From assembly GCA_016875715.1 (NCBI GenBank), contig VGOZ01000002.1:1-64000 (forward strand): a stretch of DNA of 64,000 bases, in the 5' to 3' direction. Below are positions 28,143 through 37,634 of the stretch, piece after piece. The position numbers and the translations under genes are program-made. A model generated the notes under the pieces. That model was not told the origin of the DNA. It searched no databases and saw only the letters and a list, made by a program, of their open reading frames with translations. Positions within the stretch are counted from its first letter, which is position 1. The number at the start of each line of letters is the position of its first letter. This DNA comes from Chloroflexota bacterium (lineage in GTDB: Bacteria; Chloroflexota; UBA6077; FW602-bin22).

Positions 28143-29119
28143 CAGTAGCCGCGCCCTTTGTCGACCACGTTATGGTAAACACCGCCTTCCACAAGCGCCC
28201 GCAGGTTCGCGATCGCGATGTCGACGCCGCGCTGTCGCGTGCCCGGCGTGCTGGCGCCGTTATGCGGCGTCACGATTGCGTTCGGCAAGTCCCAGAACGG
28301 GCTGTCGGCCGGGAGCGGTTCGGTTGTGTGGGCGTCGAGGCCGCCGCCGGCGATCCATCCCTCGCGGAGCGCGCGCAGAAGCGCCGCCTCGTCGGCGATT
28401 CCCCCGCGCGAAAAGCAGATGTAGAAGGCCGAGCGCTTCATCGCCCGGAACTCCGCCTCGCCGAGCATGCCGCGCGTCTCCGGCGTGAGCGGCGCGGTGA
28501 CGACGACGAAGTCGGAGCGGCCGAGGAACTCGTGGAGCCGCTCCCGGAATCGCGGCGCGCCGGGTCCCGGATACTGCTCGTCGACGTTCGGCGTCGCCGT
28601 ATCGCTTTGCCGCATCCCCAGGACCCGCATGTGGAACGCCTGGCACTTCAGGGCGAGATCCTGGCCCGAATGACCCAGACCGATGATGCCGCACGTGAGG
28701 CCGTTCAATTCGGGGTGGTTCCAGTGGTCCCATCGATGCGCGGCCTGAGCGCGGGCCCATCGCCGCGCATCGCGGTTGAGCATCAGCATCAGCATCATCG
28801 CGTGCTCGGCCAGGGGGATCGCGCCGTTACCTTTGCACGAGGTGACGACGATGGGGCTCGCCACGATCTCCGGGATCATCAATCGGTCCGGTCCGGCCGC
28901 CCAGCTCTGGATGAGCTTCAGCCGTCGCGCGCGGCGGAACGCCTCCGGGCTCAGTTCGGAGCAGACGATCGCGTCGGCCTCCTCGATCGCGGCCTCGAAC
29001 GCATTCTGCTGGGCGAAACGGCGCAGATCGTGATCTGGCAGCGCGGCGACAATCTGGTCCCACTGCGGCTCGGTGAGCGTCCCGGTGATGAGGATCGTCG
29101 CGCGCTGAGCGCCGGCCAC
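28142..29119 (-). CDS. D-isomer-specific 2-hydroxyacid dehydrogenase
   Basis: GIIGLGHSGQDLALKCQAFHMRVLGMR; overlaps VanW start (ATGA). Confidence 0.85.
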   Translation of the reverse strand: MAGAQRATILITGTLTEPQWDQIVAALPDHDLRRFAQQNAFEAAIEEADAIVCSELSPEAFRRARRLKLIQSWAAGPDRLMIPEIVASPIVVTSCKGNGAIPLAEHAMMLMLMLNRDARRWARAQAAHRWDHWNHPELNGLTCGIIGLGHSGQDLALKCQAFHMRVLGMRQSDTATPNVDEQYPGPGAPRFRERLHEFLGRSDFVVVTAPLTPETRGMLGEAEFRAMKRSAFYICFSRGGIADEAALLRALREGWIAGGGLDAHTTEPLPADSPFWDLPNAIVTPHNGASTPGTRQRGVDIAIANLRALVEGGVYHNVVDKGRGY

Positions 29120-29306
29120 CGTGGTCGGTTCCCTCGTTATGGTGCAACGGAGTGTAGGGCGCGCGGCGTGAGGGTGTCGCGAAACGCAGCGTCCAGCCCG
29201 CCTTTCTCCCTCTCCCGTCGCGGCGGGAGAGGGGCTGGGGTGAGGGTGCCTCCGCCAGCGGCGCGACGCAGGCGGTCCACAGCGCACCCGGACGGAGGAT
29301 CGCCGC

Positions 29307-29327
29307 CCTCACCCTCCGCTTCGCTCC
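29307..29327 (-). repeat. Dispersed intergenic repeat, copy B
   Basis: Reverse complement identical to 5966-5986; next to CTCTCCC/GGGAGAG hairpin material at 29205-29245. Confidence 0.6.
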
Positions 29328-29593
29328 ACCCTCTCGGCGGACGCGGGCGACGGCTGTCTGACGCTGTTGGGATGGGCGCCTGTACGGTCCCGTCGTGTCG
29401 TCGGTGACCGAGCGGCTCGCATTCGCGGTTTCCGCCCCACCCGTGGGGGCGACCAGATTCACATGGAGCGCCCCGGTGGCCGCGGCGTCCGTCGCCCGCT
29501 GCACCGGCGCTGTCCGACCCGGTGCCGTGGCCTGGGCCGCTACCCGCCATCGACGACGCACTCGGGTACACTGCGCGCCGCCTGGAGGAATAG

Positions 29594-30595
29594 ATGCAGT
29601 ACCGTGCGCTCGGTGACACTGGCCTGACCGTCTCCGCGATCGGGTTCGGTTGCTGGGAGATGGGTGGAGATCACTATGGCGGCACCGACGACTCCGAGGT
29701 GACGCGCGCAATCCACCGCGCGATCGACCTGGGCGTCACGCTCTACGACACGGCCCCGAACTACGGCTTTGGCGGCTCCGAGATCGTGCTCGGCAAGGCG
29801 CTGGGCGCGAAGCGGAAGGACATCCTCCTCGTCTCCAAAACCTGTATCTCGTGGGACCCTGTCACCTTCACCTCGAAGTTCGACGGGCGCTATTCCACGG
29901 TCAAGCGGCTTAACGAGGAGAGCCTCAAGCGTCTGGGCACCGATTATCTCGACCTGCTGCTCATCCACTGGCCGGATCCGGAGACGCCGGTTGAGGAGAC
30001 GATGAAGGCGCTCGACGAGATCCGCCGTGAGGGGAAGGCCCGCCACATCGGCGTTTCCAATTACTCGCCGTACGAGTTGCGGCGGGGGCGCGCCGCAGCG
30101 CCGATCTGCGCCAATCAGGTCGGCTTCAACATGTTCGACCGGCGGTGGCAGAAAGCGATGTTCCCCACCGCGCGCGAACTGGGCATCGGGATCATGGCGT
30201 ACGGACCCATGGCGCACGGTCTGCTCACCGGCACGATGCGAAAGGGGCACGTCTTCGGCGAGCACGACTGGCGGCGCCACGGCATGCTATTCGGACAGCG
30301 TCTGTTCGGGCCGAACCTCGATCAGAACCTCGACGTCGTCGAGCGGCTCAAGGGAGTGGCCGCTCGGGCGGCGACGACCCTGCCGCGCCTGGCGCTCGCC
30401 TGGGTGCTCCACGATCCGACCGTTTCGGTGGCACTCAGTGGCTGCCGCAACGTGGCCGAGATCGAGGAGAACGTCGAGGCCCTGGCCGTCGCCCTCTCGC
30501 CCGCCGTGCTGGCCGAAATCGACGAGATCCTCAAAGGCGCGGCGGGCCAGGTGGAGGAGATCCCGGGACGACACCACCAGCTGCCAGCGGCCTGA
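29594..30595 (+). CDS. Aldo/keto reductase
   Basis: 333 aa; LGVTLYDTAPNYGFGGSEIVLGKALG, GTDYLDLLLIHWPDPETP. Confidence 0.92.
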   Translation: MQYRALGDTGLTVSAIGFGCWEMGGDHYGGTDDSEVTRAIHRAIDLGVTLYDTAPNYGFGGSEIVLGKALGAKRKDILLVSKTCISWDPVTFTSKFDGRYSTVKRLNEESLKRLGTDYLDLLLIHWPDPETPVEETMKALDEIRREGKARHIGVSNYSPYELRRGRAAAPICANQVGFNMFDRRWQKAMFPTARELGIGIMAYGPMAHGLLTGTMRKGHVFGEHDWRRHGMLFGQRLFGPNLDQNLDVVERLKGVAARAATTLPRLALAWVLHDPTVSVALSGCRNVAEIEENVEALAVALSPAVLAEIDEILKGAAGQVEEIPGRHHQLPAA

Positions 30596-30655
30596 GCCGG
30601 GCGGGGACGGATCGCGCCGCCTGGCGCGAACCGTCCCCCGGGCCGTCGTGGGTGA

Positions 30656-31771
30656 CTACGAGTAGACGAGGACCGATCGGGCGACCTCGCCGCGATCGAG
30701 CAGGTCGAACGCATGGTTGATGTCGTCGAGGCCGAGCCGGCGCGAGACCAGCTCGCGCAGCTTCACCTTCCCGCCCATGAACAGGTCGACGATCATTGGC
30801 AGGTCGACTCGCTGGCGTGAGCCGCCGAACGAGCTGCCGGAGAGCACTCGCTCCTGGACGAGCAGCGAGGGGTCGATCGTGATCTTCGAACCGTGGGGTG
30901 ACACGCCGATGACGTACGCCTCGCCGCCGCGGTGGAGACAATCGAGCATGGTCTCGATGACGCGCGGCGCGCCGATTGCCTCGAAGGCGTAGTCGGCGCC
31001 GAAACCGCCGGTAATCTCGCTCACCCGGCGCACCGGGTCCTCGGTGGACGCATTCACCTGATGGGTTGCCCCGAACTCCTCGGCCAGCCCCAGCTTGTAC
31101 GGCAGGCGATCGACAGCGATGATCCGTCCTGCTCCGGCGAGTTCGGCGGCCTGGATAACATTGAGGCCGACGCCGCCGCAGCCGAAGACGACCACCGTCG
31201 ATCCCGGTTTCACCTTCGCGCGGTTGAGGACAGCGCCCATTCCTGCCGTAACGCCGCAACTCACCAGGCAGATCACGTCCAGCGGCGCGTCCTTGCGGAT
31301 GGGGATGACACCTTCCTGCAGGAGTACCGCACGGGTGGAGAAGGAGGAGACCTGGAGGAAGTGGTTCACCGCCGAGCCGTCGCGACGGCGGATGCGACTT
31401 GTCCCGTCGAGCATCAGATGGCGCGGCCGATCGCGCAGCGCGCACAGGTTCGGCCGCCCGATCGAGCAGTAGTGGCAGGTCCCGCAACTGGGGATATAGC
31501 TCGTCAGCACATGGTCGCCGACGGCACAGGTCGTCACCCCGGGCCCGACCGCCTCGACGACGCCCGCGCCTTCGTGCCCGAGAACGACGGGCAAATCGTG
31601 CCGCATGTCGCCGGTGATCACGTGCAGGTCGCTGTGGCACACCCCGCTGGCGACATAGCGGACCTGCACCTCGCCCGGGCCGGGCGGTAGCACGGCGATC
31701 TCCTCGATGGACAGGGGCGCCTTGACCCGATCGAGAATCGCCGCCCGTCCGGAATACTCTGGCACGGTCAT
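30656..31771 (-). CDS. Zinc-dependent alcohol dehydrogenase (class III-like)
   Basis: GVCHSDLHVITGDM, GHEGAGVVEAVGPGV, CGTCHYCSIGRPNLC. Confidence 0.9.
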   Translation of the reverse strand: MTVPEYSGRAAILDRVKAPLSIEEIAVLPPGPGEVQVRYVASGVCHSDLHVITGDMRHDLPVVLGHEGAGVVEAVGPGVTTCAVGDHVLTSYIPSCGTCHYCSIGRPNLCALRDRPRHLMLDGTSRIRRRDGSAVNHFLQVSSFSTRAVLLQEGVIPIRKDAPLDVICLVSCGVTAGMGAVLNRAKVKPGSTVVVFGCGGVGLNVIQAAELAGAGRIIAVDRLPYKLGLAEEFGATHQVNASTEDPVRRVSEITGGFGADYAFEAIGAPRVIETMLDCLHRGGEAYVIGVSPHGSKITIDPSLLVQERVLSGSSFGGSRQRVDLPMIVDLFMGGKVKLRELVSRRLGLDDINHAFDLLDRGEVARSVLVYS

Positions 31772-31875
31772 CTCTCCTGACGCGGATGTGGCCGCAGAAT
31801 AGACGAGCCAGGGGTGCGGCGGGGCCGGACGACAACGCCGTAGGGGCGCTGCGTGCGCGCGACTACCATGCTCCC

Positions 31876-34239
31876 ATGTCCGGGCCCGATGCGCTCGCCC
31901 GCCTCTACGCCGCAACCGCCTCGCTGGCGAGAGGTAGCACCGACGAGCGGGAGGTGCTCGGACAGATCGCCCGCTCGGCGGCGGAACTGCTGCGCGCGCC
32001 CTACGCAGCGGTCGGGATCGTCGACGATCACGGTGACCTGCGCGAGTTCGTCGTCCACGGCCTGACCGACGATGAGTACGCGCGCCTCAAGGATCACCCA
32101 CCGATCGGGCGCGGCATCCTCGGCGCGCTTCTCCGCGAGGGTAGACCCCTCCGCCTCGACGATCTGACCCGCGATCCTCTCGCGGCCGGCTTCCCGATCC
32201 ATCACCCGCCGATGCGCGCGTTCCTCGGCCTGCCCCTCCATCTCGACGGCCGGGTCATCGGCCGCCTCTATGCGACGCATGCGCGTGCGGGTGTCTTCGA
32301 CGAGGACGACGAACGCCTGGCGATGGGCTTCGCCGCCGCAGCCAGCGTCGCGATCGGCAACGCACGGCTCGCCACCTCGCTCCGCGCCCAGACCGACGCC
32401 GCGGTGCTGGCCTCCAGCCAGTTGTGGGCCGTGCTCGATGCCCTCGAACAGGGCGTCATCGTCACCGATCCCGCGGGCACGATCGTCGTCGTCGGCGACC
32501 GCATCGCCGGACTCGTCGGGGCCTCCTCCCCGCTCGCTGGCCAGAACGAGGAGGTGCTCGCGACGCTTCTCGCCGCGCCAGATGTCCTGCTCTCGGCGAT
32601 CGCGCTCGAGCGCGCTCAGCCCCGCATCACCGATTCGGACGAACTCACTCTCCAGGCGTTTGACCGCACGCTGCGCCGCTACAGCGCGCCGGTGCTCGCG
32701 GTGGACGACACCCTCCTCGGCCGCGTTTCGGTGTATGCCGACGTGTCGCGCGAGAGGATCATCCAGGAGCAGATTGTCTCGGTGGAACGGCTGCGCGCGA
32801 CCGGCGAGATGGCCTCTGGTCTGGCCCACGATTTCAACAACGTCCTGGCGACGATCCTCGGCCGAGTCGAGCTCCTCCTCGGCCAGGTCACCGACGCCAC
32901 GCTCATCGAGAACCTCGCCGCCGTCCAACGCGCGGCGCGCGACGGCGCGGCGACGGTCGCGCGGATGAGGGAGTACGGCCGCCCGCTCGATCAGGCGACA
33001 TTCCAGCCGTTCGCCCTGGCCACAGTCATCGCCGAGGCGATCGAGTTCACGCGGCCGCGCTGGCGCGAGCAGGCGGTGCGCGAGGGCCGGACGATCGAAA
33101 TCGAGACCCATCTGACGCCCACGCGCCCGGCGCTGGGCGAGGCGCCCGCGTTTCGCGATGTGCTCGTCAACCTGATCTTCAACGCGGTGGATGCGATGCC
33201 CCACGGCGGCACCATCGCGATCGGCCTGGCGCCAGCCGGCGGCGGCGCGGAACTGACCATCCGCGATACGGGCATGGGGATGACGCCGGCGCTGCAGCGG
33301 CGGATCTTCGAACCGTTCTTCACCACGAAGGGGGAGCGCGGCTCGGGCCTCGGACTGGCGATGGTGCGCAAGGTGATCGCCTCGCTCGGCGGCCACATCG
33401 ACGTCACCAGCGCCCCGGGCGATGGCACGACCTTCACCATCTGGCTGCCGGCGACGGATCGTCCCGCCCCGACGACGGCGGCCCAGAGCACCGCCGATCA
33501 GCGACCCCGCCGACTCGGGCGTATCGTCCTGATCGATGATCAGACGGACGTGCGGGACACCGAGGCGATGCTCCTGCGCGCCGAAGGACACGACCTGCGC
33601 GCGTTCAGCGATCCTGCCGTAGCGCTCGGCGCGATCGATGAGGACCCGCCCGACCTCGTTATCACGGACCTGGGAATGCCTGGTTTGACGGGGTGGGACG
33701 TGGCGCGGGCGCTCCAGGCGCGCCATCCTGCCCTGCCGGTTATCTTCCTCACGGGATGGGGACGCGAGTTGACGGCGGCGCAATTGCGCGAGGGCGGGGT
33801 GAGCGGCGTCATCCCCAAGCCAATGGATCTCTCCGAGGCGCGAAGGGCGATCGACGCGGCGTTGCCGCACGGCGATCAACCGCTCCGGGTCCTCATCGCG
33901 GACGATTCGGCGGCGTTCGCTGCGGTCCTCGCCCTGCTCTTCCGCCAGGCCGGGCACCACGCTCGGACAGCCGCGACCGCGGACGCGGCGCTCGGGATTC
34001 TCGCCACCGACCGCCACGACCTGATCGTGCTGGATGCCAATCTCCCCGCAGCGCTCGATCTCGCGCGCAAGCCGCACGCCGGCGCGCCTCTCCTCTGCGT
34101 AGCAAGCGGGAGCCCCGAGGGAGAGATGACCGATCTTGTGCCCGGAGCGGCCCTCTACGTCGAGAAAGTGCGCGTCCCGGAGCGTCTGGACGAGATCGTG
34201 CGACGGACCCGTGAGCGCGAGGTGGCGGCACATGTCTGA
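31876..34239 (+). CDS. GAF-domain hybrid sensor histidine kinase with two C-terminal receiver domains
   Basis: GAF region; GLAHDFNNVLATILG H-box; GERGSGLGLAMVRKV; two REC domains (LIDDQTDVRDTEAM..., VLIADDSAAFAAV...). Confidence 0.85.
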   Translation: MSGPDALARLYAATASLARGSTDEREVLGQIARSAAELLRAPYAAVGIVDDHGDLREFVVHGLTDDEYARLKDHPPIGRGILGALLREGRPLRLDDLTRDPLAAGFPIHHPPMRAFLGLPLHLDGRVIGRLYATHARAGVFDEDDERLAMGFAAAASVAIGNARLATSLRAQTDAAVLASSQLWAVLDALEQGVIVTDPAGTIVVVGDRIAGLVGASSPLAGQNEEVLATLLAAPDVLLSAIALERAQPRITDSDELTLQAFDRTLRRYSAPVLAVDDTLLGRVSVYADVSRERIIQEQIVSVERLRATGEMASGLAHDFNNVLATILGRVELLLGQVTDATLIENLAAVQRAARDGAATVARMREYGRPLDQATFQPFALATVIAEAIEFTRPRWREQAVREGRTIEIETHLTPTRPALGEAPAFRDVLVNLIFNAVDAMPHGGTIAIGLAPAGGGAELTIRDTGMGMTPALQRRIFEPFFTTKGERGSGLGLAMVRKVIASLGGHIDVTSAPGDGTTFTIWLPATDRPAPTTAAQSTADQRPRRLGRIVLIDDQTDVRDTEAMLLRAEGHDLRAFSDPAVALGAIDEDPPDLVITDLGMPGLTGWDVARALQARHPALPVIFLTGWGRELTAAQLREGGVSGVIPKPMDLSEARRAIDAALPHGDQPLRVLIADDSAAFAAVLALLFRQAGHHARTAATADAALGILATDRHDLIVLDANLPAALDLARKPHAGAPLLCVASGSPEGEMTDLVPGAALYVEKVRVPERLDEIVRRTREREVAAHV

Positions 34240-34471
34240 GATCCCTGCCGCCGACCTGCGCGCACTCCTGCACGACCTGCACAGTACTGCGGCGCAGGAC
34301 GCCGCGACCGCGCGGATCGCCCTCACGATCTGGCGCCAGGCGCGCGACCGGGGCAATGACGCGCTGGCGAAGACCGCGGCTGCGGATATCGAAGCCGCGC
34401 TCGAGAGCTTGTTCATTGCGCTGGCGCGAATCGAGGCGCGCGGCAAGGAGATCCTTCGTGACCGAGCCTGA
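34232..34471 (+). CDS. Small helical protein overlapping the hybrid kinase gene
   Basis: 79 aa; ATG overlaps kinase stop by 8 nt; MSEIPAADLRALLHDLHSTAAQDAATARIALTIWRQARD. Confidence 0.6.
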   Translation: MSEIPAADLRALLHDLHSTAAQDAATARIALTIWRQARDRGNDALAKTAAADIEAALESLFIALARIEARGKEILRDRA

Positions 34472-34517
34472 AGCGGCTTCGTCGGCCGCGCGTCTCGGAG
34501 CCTGAAGACGAGGCGTA

Positions 34518-34552
34518 CAGGGTACTCCGATCGTTTTAGGGGGTATACCCTG
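34518..34552. promoter_or_regulatory. Inverted repeat and palindrome upstream of DoxX gene
   Basis: CAGGGTA (34518-34524) ... TACCCTG (34546-34552), with palindrome GGGTATACCC at 34541-34550. Confidence 0.4.
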
Positions 34553-34628
34553 AGGAAGAGTGGTCGGTCGATGAGGATCATCAGGGCATCGGTCGAGGCG
34601 AGATCTCTCAGGAGGAGGCAATACTCAG

Positions 34629-35228
34629 ATGGCACAGTTCTCGTCGCTTCTTCGCGGTGGCGTCCACGTCGAGGATCCGCCGATCGCGAAGTTCCTGTTC
34701 AACAGTTCGGTCGCGGCCTGGCTCTGGCTGGTGGTGCGCGTGTACTTGGGCTACCAATGGCTCGACGCAGGGCTCCACAAGGTCGGCGAGCCGGCCTGGG
34801 CGTTCGGCGGCGGTTCGGCGATCCTCGGCTACTGGCAGCGCGCGGTGGCGATCCCCGCGCCGCCGGCACGGCCGCTGATCACCTACGACTGGTTCCGCGC
34901 GTTCCTGCAGTGGCTCATCGATATCCAGGCACAGACCTGGTTCGGCGGCCTGATCGCATGGGGTGAGGTGCTCGTCGGCGTGGGCCTCATCGTGGGTGCG
35001 CTGGTCGGCATCGCGGCATTCTTTGGCGCGCTTATGAACATGAACTTCATGCTCGCCGGCACCACGAGCAGCAACCCGGTTCTGTTCCTCCTCGCGGTCG
35101 GCCTGATGCTTGCCTGGAAGAACGCGGGTCTCATCGGCCTGGACCGGCTCCTGCTCCCGATGCTGGGCACGCCGTGGCCTTCCCAGGAGCAGGCCGCCGC
35201 GCTGAGGTCGGCGACCATCCACGCCTAA
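34629..35228 (+). CDS. DoxX/DoxD-like membrane protein
   Basis: 199 aa; VRVYLGYQWLDAGLHKVG, GWGEVLVGVGLIVG-like core, TM segments. Confidence 0.75.
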   Translation: MAQFSSLLRGGVHVEDPPIAKFLFNSSVAAWLWLVVRVYLGYQWLDAGLHKVGEPAWAFGGGSAILGYWQRAVAIPAPPARPLITYDWFRAFLQWLIDIQAQTWFGGLIAWGEVLVGVGLIVGALVGIAAFFGALMNMNFMLAGTTSSNPVLFLLAVGLMLAWKNAGLIGLDRLLLPMLGTPWPSQEQAAALRSATIHA

Positions 35229-35250
35229 CCGTTCCGCGCTCGCCTCGAAT

Positions 35251-35279
35251 GGCCGGGGTCCCCATCGGGGACCCCGGCC
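35251..35279 (+). terminator. Strong terminator-like hairpin
   Basis: GGCCGGGGTCCCC-ATC-GGGGACCCCGGCC, perfect 13-bp stem followed by TCTTGCT, 23 nt after DoxX stop. Confidence 0.75.
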
Positions 35280-35645
35280 TCTTGCTCTGGAATCGGCAGC
35301 TCTCGGTCTCCGGCTGGAGTCACCGAACGCGAACGCGATAGCCAGTCCGCCCAACCGCCCGGAGCGGGCGCCAGGATCGGACGCACGGCGAGGGACCCAC
35401 CCGGCGCCGTTCGGGGACCCCGCTGGCCGACGCACCGCTCGTGGTGCCGAAGTGTCGACCTTCGCCCGCCGCAGTGGGAGGGATGGAGCGACGCGGAGGT
35501 GAGGGCCGCCCTCAGCCGCCGGCGGACTCGGGTTTTCCCCTGATGGCGCGTCCCCTGAATTCCCGTACCGTCCTCGACACGATCCACAGACAGATGTGAG
35601 GTCGCAGGCGTCCCAGGACGCACACGAGGAGGTGGAGTTCTCACA

Positions 35646-37142
35646 ATGGCAACGATCACCCGTCCCCCGGTCGAGCCCGGCGCGCCCTCCGGTGGACCCG
35701 GTAAGCGAGGCGGCATCTCCGTCGGTCCGCTGCTCGCATTTGTCGGTGTCATCGCGATCCTGCTCATGGCCGCGATGGTGGCGATGAACTACATGCTCCT
35801 CAGCGGCCGGGGCGCAGCCGGGCAGGTCGCCGTGGCCGCGCCGACCACGAAGGTGGGTCCGTCGGCCATCTCAGTCGTTGCTACTGAGTTCAAGTTCACG
35901 CCTGCTGAAGTGACGATCCCCGGGCCGGGCGATCTGACGGCCACGATCGACAACAAGGGTCTCATCGAGCACGACCTGGTGATCGAGGGGATCGATGGGC
36001 GCGTGCTCGCGGCCGGTGGCGCGAAAGCCAGTGGAGTCTTCAAGCTCGCGAAGAACGGCGTCTACAACTTCATCTGCACGATCCCTGGCCACAAGGAGGC
36101 CGGTATGGTGGGTCGGCTGGTTGTGGGCACGCCGGAGCAGACCGCCGCCAAGCCAGATCAGATCGCCTATGGCCCTGGACCGGCCGCAGTGGTCCAGCCC
36201 CCCGTGAGCCTGAAGCCCGCGGACGCCGCCGCGAAGCCGCTGCCGCTCCCTCAGGTCGCAGCGCCAGTCAACCGCACCGCTCCTGCGAACGTGAACGTCA
36301 CAATCGAGACGCAGGAGATCACCGCGAAACTGGCCGATGGCGTCACCTACACGCTCTGGACCTTCGGGGGCACGGTGCCGGGTCCGATGGTCCGCGTGCG
36401 CCAGGGCGATACCGTCACCATGACCCTGAAGAACAACGCCTCCAGCAAGGTGACCCACTCGATCGACTTCCACTCGGCGACCGGTCCCGGTGGCGGGGCA
36501 AAGGTGACCCAGGTGCCGCCGGGTCAGGAGGCAACGTTCTCGTTCAAGGCTCTCAACCCCGGCGTCTACGTCTACCACTGTGCCACGCCGATGGTCGCGC
36601 ATCACATCGCGAATGGGATGTACGGCCTGATGATCGTCGAGCCGCCCGGCGGCTATCCAAAGGTCGATCGCGAGTTCTACGTGATGCAGGGTGAGTTCTA
36701 CCTCGCCGGAAAGCGGGGCCAGGAGGGGCACCACGAGTTCTCGATGGAGAAGATGCTCAATGAGGAGCCGGACTACGCGCTGTTCAACGGCAGCGTCGGT
36801 GCGTTGACCAACGGTGCGATGAAGGCGCGCGTCGGCGAGACCGTGCGTATCTTCTTCGGCGTCGGCGGGCCGAACCTCACGTCCAGTTTTCACGTCATCG
36901 GCGAGATCTTCGATCGGGTCTATCCCGAGGGTGCGAGCGAGTTCATGACCAACGTACAGACGACGCTCGTGCCGACCGGAGGCAGCGCGGTCGTCGATTT
37001 CAAACTGGAGGTGCCCGGCAACTACGTGCTCGTCGACCACAGTCTTGGCCGCCTGGAAAAGGGTCTGGCCGGCATCCTGGAGGTCGAGGGGCCGGCGAAT
37101 CCGGAGGTCTTCAACCCGATCAACCCCTTGCCGAAGCCCTGA
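35646..37142 (+). CDS. nirK: Copper-containing nitrite reductase with N-terminal cupredoxin domain
   Basis: 498 aa; N-terminal cupredoxin ([15 protein letters not shown]) then [44 protein letters not shown] copper ligands. Confidence 0.9.
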   Translation: MATITRPPVEPGAPSGGPGKRGGISVGPLLAFVGVIAILLMAAMVAMNYMLLSGRGAAGQVAVAAPTTKVGPSAISVVATEFKFTPAEVTIPGPGDLTATIDNKGLIEHDLVIEGIDGRVLAAGGAKASGVFKLAKNGVYNFICTIPGHKEAGMVGRLVVGTPEQTAAKPDQIAYGPGPAAVVQPPVSLKPADAAAKPLPLPQVAAPVNRTAPANVNVTIETQEITAKLADGVTYTLWTFGGTVPGPMVRVRQGDTVTMTLKNNASSKVTHSIDFHSATGPGGGAKVTQVPPGQEATFSFKALNPGVYVYHCATPMVAHHIANGMYGLMIVEPPGGYPKVDREFYVMQGEFYLAGKRGQEGHHEFSMEKMLNEEPDYALFNGSVGALTNGAMKARVGETVRIFFGVGGPNLTSSFHVIGEIFDRVYPEGASEFMTNVQTTLVPTGGSAVVDFKLEVPGNYVLVDHSLGRLEKGLAGILEVEGPANPEVFNPINPLPKP

Positions 37143-37260
37143 GCCGATAAGGGCGACGACAGGGAGGTCCGTCCGGGCCTCGCGCCTATCCGGGCAAAAC
37201 CCGGATGCCTGGTGGGCCCCAGCATCGTGCAATCCCGTGGAGAGGGGGGCTTGTCGCAAA

Positions 37261-37634
37261 TGATGCGCCTTGCGGCGATGGTCGTACTCGTCGCACTGCT
37301 CGCGGCCTGCGCTTCGGCGATGCCGCCATCGGCTGCCACGGCGATCCCCGACCTGACGATCACGATCCCGCCCGGCGCGGCGCTCGCCGAGATGTCCGGC
37401 GCGGTCAGCGTCGCCATGCCTTCCACGCTCCGCGTCGTCGTCGGCCAGCGCATCCTGGTGCGGAACGACGACCAGGCGATGCACTATTTCCTGGAGCGGC
37501 CGATCGCACCCGGCGATACGCTCGTCCAGACGTTCGCCAGCGCGGGCACGTTTCGCTTCGCCGGAATGCGCAGTTGCTCCGTAGGGCAGATCTCAAGCCT
37601 GACCGTCGAGGTCCTTCCCGGAGGTGTCGCGTGA
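37261..37634 (+). CDS. Cupredoxin-like lipoprotein
   Basis: LVALLAACAS lipobox; beta-rich domain RVVVGQRILVRNDDQAMHYFLERPIAPGDTLVQTFASAGTFRFAGMRSCS. Confidence 0.55.

Noticed and set aside
28783-28802. CATCAGCATCAGCATCATC simple repeat
   Set aside because: Lies in the hydroxyacid dehydrogenase coding sequence and encodes a Met/Leu-rich helix (MMLMLML); ordinary codon-level repetition.
31768-34635. 955-aa minus-strand ORF
   Set aside because: Antisense shadow of the hybrid kinase gene; high-GC codon bias keeps the opposite frame open, composition is Arg/Ala/Asp-rich without family motifs.
37188-37206. ATCCGGG-CAAAA-CCCGGAT hairpin between nirK and the cupredoxin lipoprotein
   Set aside because: Real inverted repeat but no T tract and genes appear co-oriented; role as terminator or attenuator not supported.
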